From the NCBI RefSeq assembly GCF_035207705.1, contig NZ_CP128187.1, positions 124,001-188,000 of the forward strand: a stretch of DNA of 64,000 bases. Direction: 5' to 3'. Positions 8,633 to 18,237 of this stretch are shown here, in pieces; positions within the stretch are counted from its first letter, which is position 1; the number at the start of each line of letters is the position of its first letter. Position numbers and translations under genes: made by a program. Origin of the DNA: Maribacter sp. BPC-D8 (GTDB lineage: Bacteria > Bacteroidota > Bacteroidia > Flavobacteriales > Flavobacteriaceae). The notes below the pieces were generated by a model. It made no database searches and was not told the origin of the DNA. It saw nothing but the letters and a program-made list of their open reading frames with translations.

Positions 8633-9277
8633 CTATTTATTTGTCCATTTTGAAGGATCTTTCCTCCATTCCATTAATGTAATTAACTGCTCTTCTTTAA
8701 CGTAACCTGTATCAGATGCTTGTTCAATAAGATATTCGTAGCTACTTAAAGTGTGAAGCTCGGTATTCTTTTCTTTAAAGTTATTTGCGGCGGTTTCAAA
8801 ACCGTAAGTAAAAACGGCTAACATACCTTTTACTTTCGCATCAATAGCTCTTAAAGCATCTACAGCGTTTAAACTACTTTTACCAGTACTAATCAAATCT
8901 TCTATGACTACAACTGTTTGGTGTGCTTCTAAATGACCCTCTATCTGATTTTGACGCCCATGAGATTTAGGTTCAGGCCTTACATATACGAAAGGTAAAT
9001 TAAGTTTATCAGCTACTAGAGCTCCTATTCCTATTGCTCCTGTAGCTACCCCAACGATACAATCTGGCTTGCCATAAAGTTGTTCTACTTGCTTTGCCAT
9101 TTCATCGCGAATGTAGTTTCTGATGATAGGATAAGAGAGTAAAATTCTATTGTCGCAATATATTGGAGATTTCCAACCCGAAGCCCAAGTAAAAGGATTT
9201 TCGGGTTTCAATTTTATTGCATTAATTTGCAAGAGAAGCTCTGCTGTTTTTTTTGCAGTGTTTTTGTCTAAAACCAT
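8633..9277 (-). CDS. pyrE: orotate phosphoribosyltransferase
   Basis: 214 residues. The PRPP-binding motif VVVIEDLISTGKSS (residues about 121-134) is intact. Other OPRTase features are TWASGWKSPIYCDNR near the N-terminus, VGVATGAIGIGALVA, and FVYVRPEPKSHGRQNQIEG forming the flexible loop with its catalytic Lys/His. It converts orotate and PRPP to OMP in pyrimidine synthesis. The ATG on the minus strand overlaps the region where the divergent Nudix gene begins, so the two genes must have promoters inside one another. Confidence 0.95.
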   Translation of the reverse strand: MVLDKNTAKKTAELLLQINAIKLKPENPFTWASGWKSPIYCDNRILLSYPIIRNYIRDEMAKQVEQLYGKPDCIVGVATGAIGIGALVADKLNLPFVYVRPEPKSHGRQNQIEGHLEAHQTVVVIEDLISTGKSSLNAVDALRAIDAKVKGMLAVFTYGFETAANNFKEKNTELHTLSSYEYLIEQASDTGYVKEEQLITLMEWRKDPSKWTNK

Positions 9278-9284
9278 GACGCAA

Positions 9285-9875
9285 ATGTATAAAGTTTTTG
9301 TTAATGAATTGCCTTTGATTTTGACAAATAAACTCTCAGAAACTAGAAATGGGGAGTATTTTTTGTTAAATCAAGAATCTATAGAAGAGGCCATAAGTTC
9401 ATTGAGGAAGGGAAAGTTGAAAGAAGCGTTCATTTATCACCCTAACCACGATGAAATTTTAAAGAAGTTTACTAAAGAAATTCCTTTGGTCATTGCTGGT
9501 GGTGGCGTGGTTAAAAATAAGAAAGGAAAAGTTCTTTTTATCTATAGAAATGATAAATGGGATTTGCCAAAAGGTAAATTAGATAAGGGTGAGTCAATAG
9601 AAGAATGTGCTATTCGCGAGGTTGAAGAAGAAACTGGCGTAAGAAATCTTGTTATTGATAATTATATACGTACCACATATCACATTTTTAAACGTAACGG
9701 AGTCAATAAACTGAAGCAAGTATATTGGTATGCTATGAGTACCGATTTTGAAGGTAAATTAAAACCTGAAAAAAAAGAAGGAATATTTAAGGTCAAATGG
9801 AAAGGACCAGCTAAAATTCAAAAGGCTCTTCAAAATTCTTACGTAAATATTAAAATTTTGTTCGGTGAAGATTAA
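9285..9875 (+). CDS. Nudix hydrolase
   Basis: 196 residues from the ATG at 9285 (MYKVFVNELPLIL), my preferred start; another ATG at 9276 would add three residues and overlap the pyrE start by two bases. The Nudix box is complete: GKLDKGES...REVEEETGV, matching G-x5-E-x7-R-E-U-x-E-E-x-G-U. The N-terminal ~65 residues are a family-specific extension. Nudix enzymes cleave nucleoside diphosphates linked to another group; the substrate is not predictable here. The stop is 3 bases from the convergent M14 peptidase gene. Confidence 0.85.
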   Translation: MYKVFVNELPLILTNKLSETRNGEYFLLNQESIEEAISSLRKGKLKEAFIYHPNHDEILKKFTKEIPLVIAGGGVVKNKKGKVLFIYRNDKWDLPKGKLDKGESIEECAIREVEEETGVRNLVIDNYIRTTYHIFKRNGVNKLKQVYWYAMSTDFEGKLKPEKKEGIFKVKWKGPAKIQKALQNSYVNIKILFGED

Positions 9876-9878
9876 ATT

Positions 9879-11621
9879 TTATTTTTTGATTCGATACACC
9901 GGATATTGTAAATGTGCCTTTTCATAAAGATCACTTTGTTTAAAGAGCCAATCTAATTGCTTGTACCAGTTTTCATTGAAATCTGAATCAAGCATTTTTT
10001 TATCCTCAAATTTGGCTTTTAAAATAGAATCATTTTCTAACATTTTTAAGGCAGTATCTTCAAACACATAAGGTGAAAATCCTTCTTTTTGCTGTAGTAT
10101 GGTGTCAAAGAAATTCCAGTTAAAAAAGGAGTCAACTGCAGCGGGTTCTAATGTTTCTATAAGATATCTAAAACCTGGTTGATTAGTCGGTATTATGATA
10201 TCTCCCGTATGAAATTCTATAGTGCTATTTGTTGTGTTTACGGTAGTGTTATAATGTGGGTAGTGACCTTCATAGGGCGATGTATAAGTATTGTAGTCAT
10301 TTATTTTATAAGACTCTACGGCAATTGTAGAATCTTTTTGAAGCGTGGTGTATGTAATTTTATTTAAATCTAATTTTTCAATCACATTTTGCCATTGTCT
10401 ACCTAAAATATATGCTTCAGGAATTTTAACGGAATCTGATGGTGTATAATAATCTTGATAAGCGACTTCGGTTTCAATCGGCATCTCTCGGTTGTATTTT
10501 AGTCTTTTTAAACCGGTAACGGCACTGATAATAGTATCTGCCTTAAAACCTTTAAAAATATAATTAGAAACTTTGGTTGTATCGATTGTCCAAGCTGTGG
10601 GGTAATATTCCTTTTTGTCATAAGATGATAAAGCGGCATCGCGTAGATTTCTGATTTTACCGCCATCTTTTTCAGTTATGGAAATCATTTTTCGCATCAA
10701 TTCATAAGTACCTGCTACACGCTTGTCGTATGGTTTTAACATATGTGTCTCAACCATCATACCTACAGTATTGAACAGTGTAGTATAACCAGTAGAATAT
10801 CTTGGGTGATCTATAAATTGTTGAAATCCCTTTTCTGGGGGAGTATTAAATACATTCACATACGGAGTAATATCCCAATTCGATTTTGCTAATGAATCTT
10901 GTAATTGAGGCATCAATGAATCATGAATGTATTCACCTAATTTTCCGCCTAATTTATTATGTTGGGTAAATAGATGGGTTAGTGTATATTGGTAATCGGC
11001 ACCATTGCTAACATGGTTGTCTATAAATACATCCGGATTTATAAGATGAAATATTTCGGCAAAAGTAGCAGCGTTTTTGGTATCGGTTTTAATGAAATCT
11101 CTATTGAGATCATAATTTTTGGCATTACCTCTAAATCCGTATTCCAAGGGTCCGTTTTGGTTGGCTCTAGAAGTGCTATTTCTGTTTAATGCACCACCAA
11201 CGTTGTAAACAGGTATGGTAGAAATAATCGTCTCTTTCGGAGTTTCAATTTCATTGCTTGCCAAATCGCGAAAAAGTAGCATGGTAGCATCGATGCCATC
11301 ACTTTCACCTGGGTGAATACCATTGTTAATCAACATCATGGTATTGTTTTTACCTAATTTTTTAAAGTCAAAATCACCCTTTGAACTATAGGTGACCACA
11401 TGTAATGGTTTACCGCTATCGGTTGTGCCAATGGTCTGTATATTTATAGTTGAGAATTCTTGTGATAGTTTTAGATAAAAATCTATTACCTGATCATAGG
11501 TAGCAGTTTCTGTCTTATTCGAAGTTTCGAAAGGAGTGGGGAAATCGGTCTTCGTATTTTCAACTTTACTCTCGCATGAGAAAAATAAAATAGCTAAAAA
11601 GAAGAGAAATATATTTTTCAT
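9879..11621 (-). CDS. M14 family zinc carboxypeptidase, lipoprotein
   Basis: 580 residues from the ATG at 11621 (a TTG start at 11627 is unlikely). A lipobox (FFLAILFFSC, Cys16) predicts a lipoprotein. The M14 zinc ligands appear as HPGES (H-x-x-E) and a later DNHVSNGAD His; NYDLNRDF matches the substrate-carboxylate Asn-Arg pair, and VETHMLKPY holds the likely catalytic Glu. The C-terminal third is a region I do not recognise. It should trim C-terminal residues from peptides at the cell surface or periplasm. Confidence 0.85.
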   Translation of the reverse strand: MKNIFLFFLAILFFSCESKVENTKTDFPTPFETSNKTETATYDQVIDFYLKLSQEFSTINIQTIGTTDSGKPLHVVTYSSKGDFDFKKLGKNNTMMLINNGIHPGESDGIDATMLLFRDLASNEIETPKETIISTIPVYNVGGALNRNSTSRANQNGPLEYGFRGNAKNYDLNRDFIKTDTKNAATFAEIFHLINPDVFIDNHVSNGADYQYTLTHLFTQHNKLGGKLGEYIHDSLMPQLQDSLAKSNWDITPYVNVFNTPPEKGFQQFIDHPRYSTGYTTLFNTVGMMVETHMLKPYDKRVAGTYELMRKMISITEKDGGKIRNLRDAALSSYDKKEYYPTAWTIDTTKVSNYIFKGFKADTIISAVTGLKRLKYNREMPIETEVAYQDYYTPSDSVKIPEAYILGRQWQNVIEKLDLNKITYTTLQKDSTIAVESYKINDYNTYTSPYEGHYPHYNTTVNTTNSTIEFHTGDIIIPTNQPGFRYLIETLEPAAVDSFFNWNFFDTILQQKEGFSPYVFEDTALKMLENDSILKAKFEDKKMLDSDFNENWYKQLDWLFKQSDLYEKAHLQYPVYRIKK

Positions 11622-11688
11622 ATACAAACAATTAAAGAGGTGATTATTGCCAATAATTGATTGTAAAAATAGCGATTACTTTATAGCA

Positions 11689-12093
11689 TTAAGCTAGTTG
11701 AGTAATTTCTGTTATTTTATTTCTGTCTATTGGTTTTTGATTGAAAGTAATTAAATGGTGGCTTTTATTTTTAAAAAACTCCCATTGTTTATAATCGCGT
11801 GGGTCGATTGATGATGTTACAATGTTTATTCTAATAGTTTGGGTAATGGGAAGCTCAAGAAATTCTTTTAGAAATTCCCACCCATCCATAATAGGCATAT
11901 TAATATCTAAAAATATTATCTGAGGTATTTGCTGGTTATTATTAAAAAAAGCTGTCATTGCGTCTAATGCAATTTTACCATTGGCATAAGACTCAATAGT
12001 ATTACATTCAACACTTGAAGCTATTAATTTACGTAAACCGAAGACCGTAATAGTATCGTCATCGATTATAGTAATGTCACTAATTTTTGTCAT
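11689..12093 (-). CDS. single-domain response regulator (CheY-like)
   Basis: 134 residues from the ATG at 12093; the longer reading from 12126 lies inside the upstream kinase gene. Receiver residues are complete: acidic cluster Asp11-Asp13, phosphoacceptor Asp63 in IIFLDINMP, the Thr/Ser switch (Thr93) and Lys120 in FNQKP. There is no output domain. The start overlaps the end of the histidine kinase gene by about 14 bp, so the pair is translationally coupled. It probably passes a phosphoryl group to another protein or feeds back on the kinases. It belongs to the Bacteroidota type of stand-alone receivers. Confidence 0.88.
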   Translation of the reverse strand: MTKISDITIIDDDTITVFGLRKLIASSVECNTIESYANGKIALDAMTAFFNNNQQIPQIIFLDINMPIMDGWEFLKEFLELPITQTIRINIVTSSIDPRDYKQWEFFKNKSHHLITFNQKPIDRNKITEITQLA

Positions 12094-13933
12094 TAAAGAA
12101 AATTTTAAATTCTGTTCCTTTTTCAATTTCGCTAGTTACTTCAACTTTACCGTTCATGGCATCAATTTGATTTTTGGTAAGGTATAAACCGATACCACGA
12201 GCATCTTTATGTTCATGAAATGTGTTGTACATGCCAAATAGTTTTTTTCCATACTTATCTAAATCAATACCTAAACCGTTATCTGTAATGGTTAATATAG
12301 AATAACCTCCCTTTTTCTCTGCGTTTAAAATTACTAGAGCTTCTCTATCAGGGTGTTTGTATTTTATTGCGTTGGTGATAAAGTTCGTTAATATGCTATC
12401 TAAATATGCTGGAACCGATTTTATGTTGAAATTAGCCGGAATATTATTTACAATTCTACCACTGTTAACTGAAATAAAAGGAGATAGATTATCACAAGCA
12501 TCAACTACTTTACTATTTAGATTTATTTCTTTGATTGCAATATTTGTATTCGTATTTATTGAAACTACTTCATTAAGGTTATCTAATGTTTCTAATAGAT
12601 TATTTGAAGCTGTAGTAAGCATAGAAACGATATTTTTCTTTTCTTTCTCATCTTTTTCGGTTTCTAAAAAGTTTAAAAGCATTGAAAAATTAGCCGAGTG
12701 AGAACGTAAATTATGCGAAACAATATGTGCAAAGTTTAAAAGCTTTTTGTTCTGTACCGATGCAATATTTATAATATTTCGAAGCTCTTTTTCTTTTTCT
12801 TTTAGTTTAGAAATATCTAGGCTAATACCCACAAGACCATAAGCAATACCTTTATTATTTAACAAGGGTATTTTAGAACTCAAAAAAGAAGTTTGTTTGC
12901 CATCTATAGTGGTTTTAACTGTTTCTTTTCCAATTACAGGTTTAAGGGTATTCATTACTTTTAAATCTTCTTCTCTAGACTTTTCTGCAGCATCATAAGG
13001 GTAGAGTTCAAAATCAGTTTTACCTAAAATCATTTTTGGGTCGTTAACCCCTAAATACTCACATTCTGCTCTATTGATTAAAATTTTTCTAGATTCAGTA
13101 TCTTTTATATAAACATTGACCGGTAAATTATCGATTAATGTTCTTAATAGTTTTTCGTTGTCAATAGTTTTAATGTCAGCTTCTACCTGTTCGTGTATGT
13201 CTTGAAAAGTACCAATTAAACCGACTACTTTACCTTTGTTAAATATTGGTTTTCCCCCAGCCATAACCCACTTTTCCTTTCCAGTAGCGGTTATAATTTG
13301 AAGTTTTAAATTGCTCCAAGATTTACCACTTTCTTGCGCTTCAAAAAGTGCCATAGAAATAGCATTTCTGCTATGACCTTCTTTATAGTAAAAAAGTGCC
13401 GTTTCAATATGGGGATTAAAATCTGGTGATACCTCGTGAATAGTTTTTGTTGTAGAACACCAAAATAATTGGTTGTCTTCCATATTATATTCCCACCTTC
13501 CAATTTTGGTAATTTCTGCTTGTTGCTGTAATAATAAATCCTTTTTATTAAGCTCTAGTTCATTGTTAACGGCGTCGGTAATATTATTTAATTGAATTAT
13601 TGCTCCTACAATATTCTCATTGTTGTCATACCAAGGCGCATTAATCCATTCGAACCAAAGTTCATTATTTTTAGCGTCTATAGTTTTATGAATACCCATA
13701 GGTTGAGGGTTGCCTTTAAAACAATTCTCTAATACCATTTTCCATTTTTCACTTAAATTCGGAAAAACCGTAAATAAGCTTCTAGAGTTACTATACTCGT
13801 CATTTTCATTAAAAATACTCGTCCACTTGTCAGATGTCTGAACAATGTTATAATTAGTGTCTACGAAAGCCGTTGGTGTTGGCAATTGTCTAATTAGGTA
13901 CGAGGTATTAGATACCTGGGGAACTTTTATCAT
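12080..13933 (-). CDS. PAS-domain sensor histidine kinase (paralogue 1)
   Basis: 617 residues from the ATG at 13933. The longest reading begins at a TTG at 14020; I chose the internal ATG because the N-terminus then lines up with that of the neighbouring paralogue. There is no membrane segment, so it is cytosolic. About three PAS domains cover residues 10-385, with DIHEQV and DISKL-type ends. The dimerisation helix carries His407 in VSHNLRSHSAN, an H-box that departs from the common HDLRTP. The ATPase domain has N-I-K-Y, DNGLGID and GIGLYL. The signal is unknown. Confidence 0.87.
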   Translation of the reverse strand: MIKVPQVSNTSYLIRQLPTPTAFVDTNYNIVQTSDKWTSIFNENDEYSNSRSLFTVFPNLSEKWKMVLENCFKGNPQPMGIHKTIDAKNNELWFEWINAPWYDNNENIVGAIIQLNNITDAVNNELELNKKDLLLQQQAEITKIGRWEYNMEDNQLFWCSTTKTIHEVSPDFNPHIETALFYYKEGHSRNAISMALFEAQESGKSWSNLKLQIITATGKEKWVMAGGKPIFNKGKVVGLIGTFQDIHEQVEADIKTIDNEKLLRTLIDNLPVNVYIKDTESRKILINRAECEYLGVNDPKMILGKTDFELYPYDAAEKSREEDLKVMNTLKPVIGKETVKTTIDGKQTSFLSSKIPLLNNKGIAYGLVGISLDISKLKEKEKELRNIINIASVQNKKLLNFAHIVSHNLRSHSANFSMLLNFLETEKDEKEKKNIVSMLTTASNNLLETLDNLNEVVSINTNTNIAIKEINLNSKVVDACDNLSPFISVNSGRIVNNIPANFNIKSVPAYLDSILTNFITNAIKYKHPDREALVILNAEKKGGYSILTITDNGLGIDLDKYGKKLFGMYNTFHEHKDARGIGLYLTKNQIDAMNGKVEVTSEIEKGTEFKIFFNDKN

Positions 13934-14047
13934 ACCGATGTAATTTCCTACGAATGTAGGGGGATTGCTGTAATTCAGTTTATAATTGTTGTGAATGTTG
14001 TCATTTACGTTGTAAAACAATCAATAAACTAATTATTCAATTAGTTT

Positions 14048-15889
14048 TTATTTTTTGTTGAAGTGAAACCTAAAAGTAGTCCCTTCATTTGGCTTGCTCT
14101 CAACAGTTATATTTCCTTTCATAGCTTCCATTTGGTTTTTTGTAATGTATAGACCAATACCTCTAGAATCCTTATTTCTATGAAAGGTTTTGTAAAGTCC
14201 AAATAGCTGATTACCATATTTGTCTAAATCGATACCTAGACCATTATCTTCAATACTTAAAATAGTGTAGTTTTTATTCTCTTCAACACTCAATATTATA
14301 ATGGGCTTTTTATCATGACTTCTATATTTAATAGAGTTGGTAATACAATTGGTCAAAATACTATTAAGATATGCCGGTAAAGCCTTTACTTGAGTTGTCT
14401 CTGGTATTTCATTAATAATTTTACCATGTGTTTCTTTTAATAAGCCAGCGACGTTTTGTTCAACAACAAATAGGCTTTCATTTAAAGAAAGTAATTTTTT
14501 CTCTTCATTAATGCTAGACTTTACAGCTACAATCTCTCGAAGTCCTTTTATGGTTTCAGATAAGTTATCTGAAGCGCTGAACAACATATTCATGTATTTG
14601 TTACGCTGATTTTTACCAGCCTCATCATTTAAAAAATTAAGTAAAAGAGAAAAGTTTGTTGCATGCGTTTTCAGGTTATGAGATACCATGTGGGCAAAAT
14701 TCAATAATTGCTCATTTTTCTCTCTTGCCGATGCAATAGTATTTTTCAGGTTCTTCTCTAATTTTGTTTGTGAGGTTATATTTTCAAAGGTGCATAGTAT
14801 ACTTTTTATTCCAGAAGTGCCTTCAACTAAAGTACCAGTCATCTTTATGTTGATGTTATGCTTCTTTTGATTAGTATATGTGAACTTAACTGGTTTAAAA
14901 GAACCATGTTCTTCTAATTGAGTTTTAAGTTCAGCGCTTTTACTTATGATATTGTCCTTAATAAAGTTTTTAAAATTATGACCTATAAAATGTTCTTTGT
15001 TAAAAGAGGTAAGCTTTGTAAATTGTTCATTTACATCTAAAAGATTACCATTTGTAAAATCGATAATTGCAAGTCCAAAAGGTACCTTTTCAAACAAAGG
15101 GTATTCAATTAATATGTTTTCGTTTACCTCTGTAATTGGTTTAGTTTCATTTTGTATATGTTGAATTGTACCAATTATTCTAGTACACTTACCATCTTTA
15201 AATTTTGGCCTACCGATGGTGTTGACACTAATTATGGTGCCATCTTCTCTTTTAAGTTGCGCCTTTTCATTCCAGGGTTTACCAGAGTTTATAGCTTCTA
15301 ATACAACCTTTTTGATAACTTCTCTAGAAGCTTCTGCATAGAAACCTATAGCTTGTTCTAAACTAGGTTTAAATTCAGAAGGTAAACCGTATATTTTGTT
15401 TACAACTGGTGTCCAATGTAATTCTTCTTTTAGTACATCAAATTCCCAGCTACCTATTTTAGCAACAGAACTTTTTTGATTTAGAATACGTTTGGTCTTA
15501 TTAAGTTCAATTTCAATCTCTTGAGTTTTTGAAATTGGTTCAACTTTAATAATAACACCTATAATGTTGCCATAACCATCTTTCCAAGGGTTTAGATGCC
15601 AAATAGAATCTTTAGAAGAATACTGACAGTCTTTAGCATTATATTTAAACTTAATATCTCTTAATCCCTCTAAGCTATATTTAAGTCTAGATTTTAAATC
15701 TTGAGATAATTCAGGAAAAAGATCAAGAAAGAGCTTCCCTTCAATATCATTCAAATCCAATTCAAAATTTGCCTGCCATCTAGGTGAAGCACTGATCAGT
15801 TTAAAATCTGTATCAATGATGACTATAGATGACGGAATCTGATTTATCCAATCTAAAGAAAAAGATGAACTATTTTGTGATTTAAACAT
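14048..15889 (-). CDS. PAS-domain sensor histidine kinase (paralogue 2)
   Basis: 613 residues, cytosolic, and similar to the downstream kinase along its whole length. About three PAS domains occupy residues 15-375, then the H-box VSHNLKTHATN with His404, and an ATPase domain with NSIKY, EDNGLGIDLDKYG and RGIGLYITKNQ. It is the first gene of the three-gene set kinase-kinase-receiver. The third PAS region differs most between the paralogues, suggesting they sense different inputs but share one receiver. A gap of 114 bases separates it from paralogue 1. Confidence 0.87.
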   Translation of the reverse strand: MFKSQNSSSFSLDWINQIPSSIVIIDTDFKLISASPRWQANFELDLNDIEGKLFLDLFPELSQDLKSRLKYSLEGLRDIKFKYNAKDCQYSSKDSIWHLNPWKDGYGNIIGVIIKVEPISKTQEIEIELNKTKRILNQKSSVAKIGSWEFDVLKEELHWTPVVNKIYGLPSEFKPSLEQAIGFYAEASREVIKKVVLEAINSGKPWNEKAQLKREDGTIISVNTIGRPKFKDGKCTRIIGTIQHIQNETKPITEVNENILIEYPLFEKVPFGLAIIDFTNGNLLDVNEQFTKLTSFNKEHFIGHNFKNFIKDNIISKSAELKTQLEEHGSFKPVKFTYTNQKKHNINIKMTGTLVEGTSGIKSILCTFENITSQTKLEKNLKNTIASAREKNEQLLNFAHMVSHNLKTHATNFSLLLNFLNDEAGKNQRNKYMNMLFSASDNLSETIKGLREIVAVKSSINEEKKLLSLNESLFVVEQNVAGLLKETHGKIINEIPETTQVKALPAYLNSILTNCITNSIKYRSHDKKPIIILSVEENKNYTILSIEDNGLGIDLDKYGNQLFGLYKTFHRNKDSRGIGLYITKNQMEAMKGNITVESKPNEGTTFRFHFNKK

Positions 15890-16012
15890 AGGTGTGTTGA
15901 ATTTTCCTACTAATTTATAGGAATATTCTAGTTTATGCTTGCCTTTTGTTGTGTTTTTGCCTAAAAGTGTGGTTGAAGTGGCCTATGTTGTTGTGAGGCC
16001 GATGAACTACAT

Positions 16013-16465
16013 CTATTTTCTTACAGAATCGGGTACTAAACCCGTATAATCACCACCGTTGCGTATTACGTCTCTTACAATAGATGAGCTTATGTATGAT
16101 TTGCCCGATGAGGTCAATAAAAACACGGTTTCTATCTCAGATAACTTACGGTTTGTATGGGCAATTGCCTTCTCGAATTCAAAATCACCAGGATTACGTA
16201 ATCCCCTTAAAATAAAATTAGCGTCTTCTTTCTTACAAAAGTCAACTGTTAGTCCTACATATGATTTTACCGAAATAGAAGGCACATCTTTAAACGCTTC
16301 TTCTATAAATGATATACGTTGCTCAAGACTGAACATATATTTTTTGTCGGCATTTTTACCGATTGCGATAATTATTTCATCGAACAAAGTTATGCCACGC
16401 ATAATAATATCATGATGCCCTAATGTTAAAGGATCAAAAGAACCAGGAAAAATTGCGCGTCTCAT
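16013..16465 (-). CDS. coaD: pantetheine-phosphate adenylyltransferase
   Basis: 150 residues. Nucleotidyltransferase motifs are present: FPGSFDPLTLGHHDII (T/HxGH-type), RGLRNPGDFEFE and the ISSSIVRDV block near the C-terminus. It catalyses the fourth step of coenzyme A synthesis, 4'-phosphopantetheine plus ATP to dephospho-CoA. It lies 31 bases after ddl on the same strand, probably co-transcribed. Confidence 0.96.
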   Translation of the reverse strand: MRRAIFPGSFDPLTLGHHDIIMRGITLFDEIIIAIGKNADKKYMFSLEQRISFIEEAFKDVPSISVKSYVGLTVDFCKKEDANFILRGLRNPGDFEFEKAIAHTNRKLSEIETVFLLTSSGKSYISSSIVRDVIRNGGDYTGLVPDSVRK

Positions 16466-16496
16466 AGGTGGGTTTTACGTTTTAAATATAGTTAAA

Positions 16497-17471
16497 TTAA
16501 GCTAATGCCTCGGTAATTGCATACTCAAATAACATACCTAGCTCAATACCAGCTTCTTTAGCTTGTTGTGGCAATATACTCTCTGTGGTTAAACCAGGTG
16601 TAGTGTTCATCTCTAATAAGAAAGGTTCGTTACCGATAAATATAAATTCACTTCTAGAAAAGCCCGTCATTTTTAGCACATCATATATTCTTTTCGATGC
16701 GATGGTTACTTTTTCTACTTGTTCAGGATTTATTCTTGCGGGAGTAATCTCTTGCGATTTACCTTCATATTTTGCTTGGTAGTCGAAGAAGTCATTTTCA
16801 GAAACAATTTCTGTAATAGGGAAAACTGTTGTTTTGCCATTTAGTTTTAGTACACCCACAGATACTTCTGTACCATCAAGAAAACCTTCAATAATAATTT
16901 CGTCATCTTCTTTATAGGCAGTTTCTATAGCACCTTTTAATTCTTCAGCTTTATAAACTTTAGTAATACCGAAACTACTACCAGACTTATTAGCCTTTAC
17001 AAAACAAGGTAGCTTTACCTTATCAATGATTTCAGTTTCATTTATTTCATCACCTAAGTTTAGGTAATAAGAAGGTGCCGCTTTAATTCCGTAAGGTTTT
17101 AATACACTTAGTAAATCTCTTTTGTTGAATGTAAGTGCTGCTTGATAAAAATCGCAAGAGGTGTGTTTTATACCTAACAATTCGAAATATGCTTGCATAA
17201 GGCCGTCTTCACCAGGCGAACCATGTATCGCATTAAAAACACAATCAAATGTTATAGAGGTATTGTTTAAAGGGATAGAGAAGTCATTTCGGTCAACTGG
17301 CGTTTCATTACCAGCATTATCTACATAGACCCATTTATTCTTAAAAATATGTATTCTGTAAAGATTAAATTTTTCTTTATTCAGGTAATCATAGACCACA
17401 TTTCCACTTTTAAGCGATATTTTATATTCACTAGAATACCCACCCATTATAATTGCTATATTTTTTTTCAT
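16497..17471 (-). CDS. ddl: D-alanine--D-alanine ligase
   Basis: 324 residues with an ATP-grasp layout: N-terminal AIIMGGYSSEYKISLKSG, FNAIHGSPGEDG, the KANKSGSSFGITKV nucleotide loop, EGFLDGTEVSVGV, and C-terminal EMNTTPGLTTESILPQQAKEAG with the metal-binding E-x-N. It makes the D-Ala-D-Ala dipeptide for peptidoglycan. It is divergent from a PASTA-domain gene, a pairing that makes sense because PASTA domains bind peptidoglycan stems. Confidence 0.96.
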   Translation of the reverse strand: MKKNIAIIMGGYSSEYKISLKSGNVVYDYLNKEKFNLYRIHIFKNKWVYVDNAGNETPVDRNDFSIPLNNTSITFDCVFNAIHGSPGEDGLMQAYFELLGIKHTSCDFYQAALTFNKRDLLSVLKPYGIKAAPSYYLNLGDEINETEIIDKVKLPCFVKANKSGSSFGITKVYKAEELKGAIETAYKEDDEIIIEGFLDGTEVSVGVLKLNGKTTVFPITEIVSENDFFDYQAKYEGKSQEITPARINPEQVEKVTIASKRIYDVLKMTGFSRSEFIFIGNEPFLLEMNTTPGLTTESILPQQAKEAGIELGMLFEYAITEALA

Positions 17472-17620
17472 TTGTATGGTCTATTAAGAATGTAAAAGCA
17501 AAGATGAAGTATTGAAATAAAATAAAAAAGAAAACGAACAGCATTCATGCAAATTGAATTAATTTTTTAAGTAAGATGTAACTATAAACCGAAGCAGCTA
17601 AAAGGTATGTGGGCATTTAC

Positions 17621-17628
17621 TATATTTG
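17621..17628 (+). promoter_or_regulatory. -7 promoter element for PASTA-rluD
   Basis: TATATTTG is a perfect TAnnTTTG element 18 bases before the ATG at 17647. No clear TTG is found 19-21 bases upstream, so the -33 part is weak. Confidence 0.6.
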
Positions 17629-17646
17629 TCGGGTCAAATAATATGT

Positions 17647-18237
17647 ATGAAGAATTTTTTCAATTTTTTAAAAAGTAAGACTTTTTTAATTCAGCTTGGT
17701 CTTGCGGTATTGGTATTGATTATTGTGATTTTTGTCACATTAAGATACCTGAACAGTACTACCAACCATGGTGAGTTTGTGGAAGTGCCAGACTTTTCTA
17801 AAAAATCTGTTATGGATATGAGAAAATCTATTGAAGAAGCTGGGTTGAGATATGAAGTGCTTGATTCTGCAAATTACAATCCAGATTACCCTAGGTTTTC
17901 GATTATTGAGCAAAACCCTACAGCGGGTTCAAAAGTAAAGGAGAATAGAAAAATATATTTTACCGTTAATCCGTCAGGATATAAAAAAGTAACCGTTCCT
18001 AAAATTATTCAAGTAACTAAGCGTAATGCCTCTTCTATGTTGAAAGCCGTTGGCTTAGATGTACAAAGGGTAACCTATGTAGACGAATTGGGTAAGGATA
18101 TGGTATACCAGATAAAATTTAAGGGCAAGTATATTAAGCCTGGCGATAAGTTACCCAAAACTTCTAAAATAGAGTTGATTTGTGGTAATGGTAGTATTAC
18201 GGAAAGAGCAGTAATTAAATCGGAATCTGAAGATTAG
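17647..18237 (+). CDS. PASTA domain-containing membrane protein
   Basis: 196 residues from the ATG at 17647; the longer TTG reading starts inside the promoter element. One membrane segment (residues about 13-33) is followed by two to three PASTA units: EVPDFSKKSVMDMRKSIEEAGL..., then VTVPKIIQVTKRNASSMLKAVGLDV... . PASTA domains bind peptidoglycan or muropeptides. No kinase or transpeptidase domain is attached. The last codon directly abuts the start of the pseudouridine synthase gene (TAGATG), so they form an operon. Confidence 0.85.
   Translation: MKNFFNFLKSKTFLIQLGLAVLVLIIVIFVTLRYLNSTTNHGEFVEVPDFSKKSVMDMRKSIEEAGLRYEVLDSANYNPDYPRFSIIEQNPTAGSKVKENRKIYFTVNPSGYKKVTVPKIIQVTKRNASSMLKAVGLDVQRVTYVDELGKDMVYQIKFKGKYIKPGDKLPKTSKIELICGNGSITERAVIKSESED

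Noticed and set aside
13943..13956. CCTAC-ATTC-GTAGG hairpin just before the start of PAS kinase 1
   Set aside because: Only five base pairs, no T run, and within a stretch that could be coding if the TTG start is used; too weak to call regulatory.
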